From positions 1 to 23,082 of the forward strand of contig JACCSZ010000002.1 of NCBI GenBank assembly GCA_013812695.1: a stretch of 23,082 bases of DNA, written 5' to 3'. Each line of letters begins with the position of its first letter. Positions within the stretch are counted from its first letter, which is position 1. Shown in pieces: positions 21,360 through 23,082 of this stretch. Both the position numbers and the translations under genes were made by a program. The notes beneath the pieces are model-generated. The model worked only from the letters and a program-made list of their open reading frames with translations, made no database searches and had not been told where the DNA came from. This DNA is from Gemmatimonadales bacterium (GTDB taxonomy: Bacteria > Gemmatimonadota > Gemmatimonadetes > Gemmatimonadales > GWC2-71-9).

Positions 21360-23082
21360 CGCGATTCGCTCTCCGGTTATAGCGCTTCCATCGTTCGGTC
21401 GGTGAGCGCGCCCAGATCTCGCGTTCCAGCCGCTGCTGCTCGCCCACCAGTGTCTCGTATTCCTCCGCCGGAACGCCGGTGGCGATCCGCCTGACCAGTT
21501 GGTCGAGCTGGCGGCGCAGCGGCCGGATCTCGAGCGCCAGACAGCAGGCTACATAGGTTTGATCCGGATCAGTAGTGCCGTACTTACGCTCGAACGTGCT
21601 CAGCGCCGTCCAGGCCCGCTGTCCGATCGGTGACAAGCTGTCGAGGAAACTCGGCGATCCCGCGGCCTCGGGGTCCCGGATCAAGGCTTCGTACACCTCT
21701 TTGAAGGCCGGTGTTTCGATCCATTGGATCGGAACCTCGTCGACGGCCCGGCGCATCCATTCCGGATGCCTGACCAGGACCCGCATCAGCTCCCGCTCGT
21801 TCGGGTCCGCCTTCGGCGCTGCGATCGAAGGGGCGCGGACGGGCGGGTCGAAGCGCTCCGGCGCATGCATCCCCGGATTCGAGTTCCGGTCCAGCCGCTG
21901 GCTGCCCGGCACCGGCTCCCGCGCCGAAACCTGCTGCACGAGGGTCTCGCGGCTGACGCCGGTGCGCTGCGAGACCTCTTTCAGGTACAGATCGCGGGTG
22001 ATGGGATCCGCCGCGGCGCGGATCGTGGGCAGCAGGCGGTCGAGCGCATCACGCTGGTGGTCCACGCCTTCGAACCATCCCTTCTGCTCCAGCAGCTGAA
22101 TCTTCCGCTCGAGCAGATCGATCGCGTCTCCGACGATCGTGTCGAGCGCCCCCGCACCGCCCCGCCGCACGAGCGTGTCCGGATCCTCGCCGGCCGGCAG
22201 GGTGGCCACCCGCACGCGCACGCCGTGGCGGAGCAGCTCGTCACCCGCGCGAAAGGTGGCGCGGAGGCCGGCCTGATCGCTGTCGTAGAGCAGGACCGCG
22301 GCTGGAGCGAAGCGGCGGAGCAACGTCGCCTGGTCGGAGGTGAGGGCGGTGCCGAGGGGCGCCACCACGTGCTCGACCCCGGCCCAGACCAGGCGGAGCA
22401 CGTCGAAGTAGCCCTCGACGAGAATGACCGACTCCGCCTTCCGGATGGCGTGCTTGGCCTGATGCAGGTTGTAAAGCTGGCGTCCCTTGTGGAAGATCGC
22501 GTTCTCGGGCGAGTTGAGATACTTGGGCTCGCCGGGACCGAGCAGGCGTCCGCCGAAGCCCGCGACCCGGCCGCGCAGATCGTGAATCGGGAAGAGCAGC
22601 CGCGCGCGGAAGCGCGGTACGACAGCACCATCGTCCCGCACCGCCGCGAGTCCCGCCTCGACCAGGACCTTCGGCTCCAGGGCGAGCTCGGCCATCGCCG
22701 ACAGAAACGCCTTGCCGGGCGGGGCGAAGCCCAAGCCGTGGAGCGCGGCGGTGTCGATGGGTACCTCGCGCTCCTCCAGGTACGCGCGCGCGCCTTTCGC
22801 GTCGGATGAGTCGAGCAACTGTCGGGTGAACCAGTCCTGTGCCACGGCTACCGCGCCGAACAGCGGCTCGAGCGGGTCCGGTCCCGCGCGCGCCGCCCGC
22901 TCGGGAATCACGATCCCGACCCGGCGGGCGGTTTCGCGCACCGCCGTCGGGTAATCGAGACCCAGCCGCTTCATCAGCCAGGTGAACACGTCGCCACTCT
23001 CGTGGCAGACGAAGCAGTAGTAGCGGCCCTTCTTGGGGATGACGGCGAAGTTGCGGTTGGTGCCGCCGTGGAACGGGCACGG
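21349..23082 (-). CDS. dnaG: DNA primase (N-terminus beyond the right edge)
   Basis: DnaG makes RNA primers for DNA replication. The visible 577 residues start inside the N-terminal zinc-binding domain (CPFHGGTNRNFAVIPKKGRYYCFVCHESGD), where the Cys/His ligands are intact. The RNA polymerase core follows, with YPTAVRETARRVGI and RARLLFPIHDLRGRVAGFGGR. The Toprim segment has ILVEGYFDVLRL, GTALTSDQ and LLYDSDQAGLRA. A C-terminal DnaB-interacting-like helical region ends RYNRRANRDAR. The ATG at 22989 is internal and is not the start, because the frame continues in-family to the window edge. Only about 30-40 residues should be missing. It overlaps the zinc-ribbon gene by 11 bp. Confidence 0.96.
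   Translation of the reverse strand, partial: PCPFHGGTNRNFAVIPKKGRYYCFVCHESGDVFTWLMKRLGLDYPTAVRETARRVGIVIPERAARAGPDPLEPLFGAVAVAQDWFTRQLLDSSDAKGARAYLEEREVPIDTAALHGLGFAPPGKAFLSAMAELALEPKVLVEAGLAAVRDDGAVVPRFRARLLFPIHDLRGRVAGFGGRLLGPGEPKYLNSPENAIFHKGRQLYNLHQAKHAIRKAESVILVEGYFDVLRLVWAGVEHVVAPLGTALTSDQATLLRRFAPAAVLLYDSDQAGLRATFRAGDELLRHGVRVRVATLPAGEDPDTLVRRGGAGALDTIVGDAIDLLERKIQLLEQKGWFEGVDHQRDALDRLLPTIRAAADPITRDLYLKEVSQRTGVSRETLVQQVSAREPVPGSQRLDRNSNPGMHAPERFDPPVRAPSIAAPKADPNERELMRVLVRHPEWMRRAVDEVPIQWIETPAFKEVYEALIRDPEAAGSPSFLDSLSPIGQRAWTALSTFERKYGTTDPDQTYVACCLALEIRPLRRQLDQLVRRIATGVPAEEYETLVGEQQRLEREIWARSPTERWKRYNRRANRDAR

Noticed and set aside
1..23082. tRNA, rRNA, prophage, transposase or biosynthetic cluster
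   Set aside because: Gaps between genes are too short or are accounted for by repeats and leaders. I saw no tRNA-like cloverleaf, integrase, transposase or synthase motif.

Overview
This is a high-GC bacterial chromosome window with almost no non-coding space. Every gene I can support lies on the minus strand, so transcription runs from the right edge to the left. Nearly all genes are conserved housekeeping genes. Gene order (infC-rpmI-rplT-pheS-pheT, then a coiled-coil gene, zapA, rny, folD), a Rex regulator, an RsbW/SpoIIE partner-switching module, a D-aminoacylase-like amidohydrolase with a signal peptide, and an abundant interspersed palindrome whose translation reads RHPERSEG-like all suggest a Gemmatimonadota (Gemmatimonadetes) bacterium. 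The phylum call is an inference from gene content, not a computed placement.

Layout in transcription order (right to left): (1) dnaG (cut by the right edge), a COG1579/CdsZ-type zinc-ribbon coiled-coil protein, and recJ. (2) rsmD-coaD-pta, joined by ATGA overlaps. (3) An anti-anti-sigma STAS protein, an RsbW-like ATPase, a GAF-SpoIIE phosphatase and rsmA. rex follows behind its own promoter, which carries a textbook Rex operator. (4) A secreted N-acyl-D-amino-acid-deacylase-like amidohydrolase. (5) A compact arginine deiminase, DEDDh exonuclease and metallo-beta-lactamase-fold hydrolase operon. (6) A promoter and roughly 180-nt leader containing an intrinsic terminator, then infC (probably starting at CTG), rpmI and rplT. 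(7) pheS-pheT, a coiled-coil gene, zapA, rny and folD (cut by the left edge), all but one junction overlapping by 4 nt.

There is no CRISPR array, prophage, transposase, defence island or biosynthetic cluster. The unexplained signals are small and mostly regulatory. The strongest is a family of five palindromic elements. Three are full-length with a shared internal core, and all three point the same way. Each of the five lies just 3' of a stop codon, or supplies it. One is flanked by inverted octanucleotide arrays, one has a triplicated arm, and one has been absorbed into the C-terminus of the metallo-hydrolase. The second signal is the infC leader, with promoter, possible antiterminator, terminator, strong ribosome-binding site and CTG start, which looks like an autoregulated ribosomal-protein/IF3 control region. 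The third is the rex promoter, where the -10 box overlaps the rsmA stop codon and the Rex operator covers the predicted start of transcription.
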